DNA from: CBDCAS01 sp965214015
GTDB taxonomy: Bacteria > Pseudomonadota > Gammaproteobacteria > Coxiellales > Coxiellaceae
Length of the DNA stretch: 64,000 bases
NCBI GenBank assembly: GCA_965214015.1
Contig: CBDCAS010000022.1
Coordinates: 1-64,000, forward strand
Direction: 5' to 3'
Shown here: one piece after another, positions 60,539 to 64,000 of the stretch
How positions within the stretch are numbered: position 1 is the stretch's first letter
Layout of the letters: each line of letters starts with the position of its first letter
Program-made: the position numbers and the translations under genes
Notes under the pieces: model-generated
Told to the model about the DNA's origin: nothing
What the model saw: the letters and a program-made list of their open reading frames with translations, nothing else
The model's database searches: none

Positions 60539-62200
60539 ATGTCTGCTAAAGATTTTAGATTAGGAAGAGGGGCATTAGAGTCTCTTCTAGACGGCGTCAA
60601 TACGCTCGCTTCTGCTGTCAAAGTAACGCTTGGCCCTAAAGGTCGCAATGTAGTATTGGACAAGTCTTTTGGTGCACCCATTATTACAAAAGATGGGGTT
60701 AGTGTAGCGAAGGAAGTAGAGCTTGCTGATAAGTTTGAAAATATGGGCGCTCAAATGATTAAAGAGGTCGCCTCTCAAACCTCAGATCTTGCAGGGGATG
60801 GTACCACAACAGCGACTGTATTAGCTCAATCAATTCTAGATGAAGGTATTCGTGCAGTAGTAGCGGGTATGAATCCAATGGATCTAAAACGAGGTATTGA
60901 TAAGGCAGTGAATGCTGCTGTGAAAGAGCTAAAAAGTATCTCTAAACCTTGTTCTGATCATAAAGCGATTGCTCAAGTAGGTACTATTTCTGCTAATTCA
61001 GATGCTGATATTGGTAATATAATTGCTCAAGCGATGGAGAAGGTAGGTAAAGAAGGCGTTATTACTGTCGAGGATGGCTCTGGTTTTGAAAATGAACTTG
61101 ATGTCGTTGAAGGTATGCAGTTTGATCGAGGTTATCTATCTCCTTACTTTATTAACAACCAACAAAATATGAGTGCTGAATTAGAATCTCCTTATATCCT
61201 GTTGGTGGATAAAAAAATCTCTAATATTCGCGACATGTTGCCTGTTTTAGAAAACGTGTCTAAGGCCAGTCGTCCTTTATTGATTATTGCCGAAGATGTT
61301 GAAGGTGAAGCTCTAGCAACACTTGTTGTTAATAGCATACGCGGTATCGTAAAAGTAGCGGCTGTTAAGGCTCCTGGTTTTGGTGATCGTCGTAAAGCGA
61401 TGCTACAAGATATTGCGATCTTAACAGGTGCTAAGGTTATTTCTGAAGAAATTGGTTTGTCTTTGGAAAATACGACACTAGAGGATTTAGGAACGGCAAA
61501 ACGCATTGTTGTTACTAAAGAAAATACGACCATAATTGATGGCGTAGGTAATGAAGGCGATATTAAAGCACGTGTTGAGCAAATTCGTACTGAAATTGAT
61601 GCGAGCACATCAGATTATGATCGTGAAAAATTGCAAGAGCGCTTAGCTAAGTTAGCAGGTGGTGTTGCAGTGATCAAAATTGGTGCGGCAACTGAAGTCG
61701 AAATGAAAGAGAAAAAAGCACGTGTTGAAGATGCCCTACATGCGACACGCGCTGCTGTTGAAGAAGGTGTAGTCCCTGGAGGGGGAGTTGCTTTAATTCG
61801 CGCTATTGCGGCACTTGATAATCTAGAAGTAGTGAATGACGATCAACGCATGGGTGTCGATATTGCACGTCGTGCGATGACAGCACCGCTTCGTCAGATT
61901 GTGCGTAATGCCGGTATGGAACCTGCTGTGATTCTAGCAAAAGTAGCTGAGAATAAAGCAGAAACTTTTGGCTATAACGCAGCCACTGATGAGTTTGGTG
62001 ACATGATTGACATGGGTATCTTAGATCCTACTAAGGTAACGCGTACTGCACTACAAAATGCAGGATCTGTTGCAGGTTTAATGATTACAACAGAGTGCAT
62101 GATTACTGAACTACCTAAGAAAGAAGAAGCTGTACCTGCTGGAGCCGGTGGTGATATGGGCGGCATGGGTGGTATGGGTGGCATGGGCGGTATGATGTAG
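60539..62200 (+). CDS. groEL: Chaperonin GroEL
   Basis: 60-kDa ATP-driven folding chamber, 553 residues. Start ATG 60539 (MSAKDFRLGR) with AAAGAGG upstream. VTLGPKGRNVVLDKSFGAP, DGTTTATVLAQSI and VVPGGGVALIRA are conserved. The C-terminus is the usual GGM-repeat tail. The N-terminal stretch RLGRGALESLLDGVNTLA departs from the common RFGNDARVKMLRGVN pattern but keeps its length. Confidence 0.98.
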   Translation: MSAKDFRLGRGALESLLDGVNTLASAVKVTLGPKGRNVVLDKSFGAPIITKDGVSVAKEVELADKFENMGAQMIKEVASQTSDLAGDGTTTATVLAQSILDEGIRAVVAGMNPMDLKRGIDKAVNAAVKELKSISKPCSDHKAIAQVGTISANSDADIGNIIAQAMEKVGKEGVITVEDGSGFENELDVVEGMQFDRGYLSPYFINNQQNMSAELESPYILLVDKKISNIRDMLPVLENVSKASRPLLIIAEDVEGEALATLVVNSIRGIVKVAAVKAPGFGDRRKAMLQDIAILTGAKVISEEIGLSLENTTLEDLGTAKRIVVTKENTTIIDGVGNEGDIKARVEQIRTEIDASTSDYDREKLQERLAKLAGGVAVIKIGAATEVEMKEKKARVEDALHATRAAVEEGVVPGGGVALIRAIAALDNLEVVNDDQRMGVDIARRAMTAPLRQIVRNAGMEPAVILAKVAENKAETFGYNAATDEFGDMIDMGILDPTKVTRTALQNAGSVAGLMITTECMITELPKKEEAVPAGAGGDMGGMGGMGGMGGMM

Positions 62201-62231
62201 GCCAGCCAACTTTACTTACTCACTTTTTAAT

Positions 62232-62260
62232 AAAAAACCCCGCATCATGCGGGGTTTTTT
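62232..62260 (+). terminator. Strong Rho-independent terminator after groEL
   Basis: A 13-bp stem AAAAAACCCCGCA / TGCGGGGTTTTTT with a TCA loop, 31 bp past the groEL stop. Confidence 0.95.
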
Positions 62261-62312
62261 ATAGCTTGATTTATTTTATTCGACTTCTAAAAAATTTTCT
62301 TTACCCAAGGTA

Positions 62313-62318
62313 TATAAT
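62313..62318 (+). promoter_or_regulatory. Putative -10 element for proS
   Basis: TATAAT lies 61 bp before the proS start. No good -35 is seen at 16-18 bp spacing, so only the -10 is called. Confidence 0.35.
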
Positions 62319-62379
62319 ATAGCCTGATCGAGTTAAAGTAGGTATTTTCTAGTGATCGATTTTAAGGATTTAAATAACG

Positions 62380-64000
62380 ATGTTACTAAGCCAGTTTTTA
62401 TTATCCACTGTAAAAGAAACGCCTGCTGGTGTCGAATTAGTCAGCCATCGTTTGATGATTCGTGCTGGTATGATTCGTCAGATAGCCAGTGGTTTATATA
62501 GCTGGTTGCCTTTAGGGCTGCGTGTTTTAAGGAAAGTGGAACACATTGTGCGGCAAGAATTAAATGCAGTAGGGGCTTTAGAGGTGTTAATGCCTACAGT
62601 ATTACCTGCTGAGTTATGGCAAGCTTCAAAACGTTGGGAGCAGTACGGCCCTGAATTGTTGCGTTTTAAAGATCGTCATCAACGTGATTTTTGTTATGCA
62701 CCTACGCATGAAGAAGTAATTACAGACTTGATGCATCGTGAAATAAAAAGCTATAAACAATTACCGATCAATCTTTATCAAATTCAAACAAAATTTCGTG
62801 ATGAAATTCGTCCACGTTTTGGGCTAATGCGTGCACGAGAGTTTTTAATGAAAGATGCCTATTCTTTTCATATGAATGCAGAATCTTTGCAAAAAACCTA
62901 CGAGGTGATGCATCAAGCGTATGTGCGTATTTTTAAGCGATTAGGATTAAATTTTCGTTCGGTATGGGCTGATACCGGTAGTATTGGTGGTGATTATTCT
63001 CATGAGTTTCAAGTATTGGCTGAATCTGGTGAAGATTGTGTGGTTTATAGTGATGGTAGTGATTATGCAGCTAATATTGAATCTGCTAGGGCCTTAGCAC
63101 CTAGTGGCACATGTCCTGCTCCTGAAGCAGAATTGGAAAAAATAGCAACGCCAGGCGTTAGGACTGTTTTTGATTTAGTGGATCATTTATCGATTGCACC
63201 ACAGTCAGTTGTAAAAACAATTATTGTGAAAGGCGTTGTTGCAGAGCAACCACTGGTTGCCTTAATTTTGCGAGGAGATCATGAATTAAATGAAATAAAA
63301 GCAAGCCATCTACCAGGGCTTATGTCGCCTTTAACGCTAGCAGATGAGCATGAAATTAAAACAGTCCTTGGTGTTTTGCCAGGCTCTTTAGGTCCAGTTG
63401 ATTTGGCCATACCCTATATTGTAGATCGCGATGCAGCGATGTTGAGTGATTTTGTCTGTGGTGCGAATGAAGATCACGTTCACTATAGAAATGTGAATTG
63501 GCATCGTGATGCAGCATTGCATCAAGTAGCAGATCTTCGTTTAGTTGTAGAAGGTGATCTGAGCCCAGATGGTCAAGGCCATTTATCATTTGCGCGAGGT
63601 ATTGAGGTGGGTCAAATTTTTCAGCTAGGTGATCTTTATACTCGCAAACTCAATGCCGCAGTGTTAAATGAGTCAGGTCATTCAGTGTATCCTCATATGG
63701 GTTGTTATGGTATTGGCATCTCACGTGTGGTTGCTGCAGCAATTGAGCAGCATCATGATGAAAAAGGTATTGTTTGGCCTTTATCAATGGCTCCTTTTGA
63801 TGTAGTTATTGTGCCTATTAATTATCATAAGTCCTATCGAGTACGAGCTGAAGTGGATCGACTGTATCAAAAGTTGCAAGGCGTAGGAATTGAGGTATTA
63901 GTCGATGATCGTAAAGAACGTCCTGGGGTGAAATTTGCCGACATGGATCTCATTGGTATTCCACATCGCTTGGTGATCAGTGAAAAAGGGATTGATTTAG
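62380..64000 (+). CDS. proS: Prolyl-tRNA synthetase (5' part, runs off window)
   Basis: Class II synthetase charging tRNA-Pro; 540 codons are visible. Start ATG 62380 (MLLSQFLLSTVKETPAGVEL) with AAGGA upstream. Motif 1 region LPLGLRVLRKVEHIVRQEL, motif 2 FRDEIRPRFGLMRAREFLMKDAYSF and motif 3 GCYGIGISRVVAA are present. Between motifs 2 and 3 lies the YbaK-like editing insertion (about residues 225-385, with VVKTIIVKG), so it is the bacterial long form. The C-terminal anticodon-binding domain begins (VVIVPINYH) and is cut at the window end. Confidence 0.96.
   Translation, partial: MLLSQFLLSTVKETPAGVELVSHRLMIRAGMIRQIASGLYSWLPLGLRVLRKVEHIVRQELNAVGALEVLMPTVLPAELWQASKRWEQYGPELLRFKDRHQRDFCYAPTHEEVITDLMHREIKSYKQLPINLYQIQTKFRDEIRPRFGLMRAREFLMKDAYSFHMNAESLQKTYEVMHQAYVRIFKRLGLNFRSVWADTGSIGGDYSHEFQVLAESGEDCVVYSDGSDYAANIESARALAPSGTCPAPEAELEKIATPGVRTVFDLVDHLSIAPQSVVKTIIVKGVVAEQPLVALILRGDHELNEIKASHLPGLMSPLTLADEHEIKTVLGVLPGSLGPVDLAIPYIVDRDAAMLSDFVCGANEDHVHYRNVNWHRDAALHQVADLRLVVEGDLSPDGQGHLSFARGIEVGQIFQLGDLYTRKLNAAVLNESGHSVYPHMGCYGIGISRVVAAAIEQHHDEKGIVWPLSMAPFDVVIVPINYHKSYRVRAEVDRLYQKLQGVGIEVLVDDRKERPGVKFADMDLIGIPHRLVISEKGIDL

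Overview
The window reads as an AT-rich gammaproteobacterial chromosome, most like the Legionellales/Coxiellaceae. This is inferred from gene content and gene order, since no search was possible. Supporting signs are the gene neighbourhoods purMN/DUF2066/hda, metG-rnfB-nth and aroQ-accB-accC, a complete cyoABCD oxidase set, a two-subunit glycine decarboxylase (gcvPA/gcvPB), an ankyrin-repeat protein, and heavy IS traffic typical of host-associated members of this group.

Region 1 (1-15978) is a mobile island. It begins inside an IS6-family element (right end at 112) and ends with a complete IS6-family element in the same orientation (15101-15978). Between them lie a serine resolvase, a frameshifted LysM/beta-barrel outer-membrane gene, a 912-residue exported repeat protein with a lectin-like C-terminus, a Tn3-family transposase coupled by ATGA overlaps to a tyrosine recombinase and a truncated Fic gene, an IS701/IS4-like element, an orphan 544-residue membrane-anchored Rossmann/flavoprotein-like protein, a GC-rich palindromic element, and a decayed integrase.

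Region 2 (15979-29075) is core metabolism. It holds the glycine cleavage operon gcvT-gcvH-gcvPA-gcvPB on the plus strand, then sodB-dapB-hypothetical (minus), a 2-Cys peroxiredoxin (plus), pyrC-rnt (minus), a beta-barrel protein (plus), and metG-rnfB-nth (minus).

Region 3 (29402-33223) is one exported protein with eight near-identical 107-residue repeats followed by a beta-propeller. Its N-terminus is related to that of the island lectin protein.

Region 4 (33336-51400) is core again: mrp, dcd, metNIQ behind a SAM-II-like riboswitch, ihfB, purM-purN, DUF2066-hda (with a 36-bp perfect palindrome at their junction), serA and serB divergent, hemF, cyoABCD, and aroQ-accB-accC.

Region 5 (51401-55306) is a second accessory patch. 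It holds a decayed duplicate of the aroQ 5' end, transposase and gene fragments, an ankyrin-repeat gene with eight 138-bp repeats, and an intact IS that has replaced the last codons of the ankyrin gene and is flanked by a target duplication.

Region 6 (55340-64000) is core: DUF1289, dsbD, acnA, groES-groEL under a CIRCE operator, and the 5' part of proS, which runs off the window.
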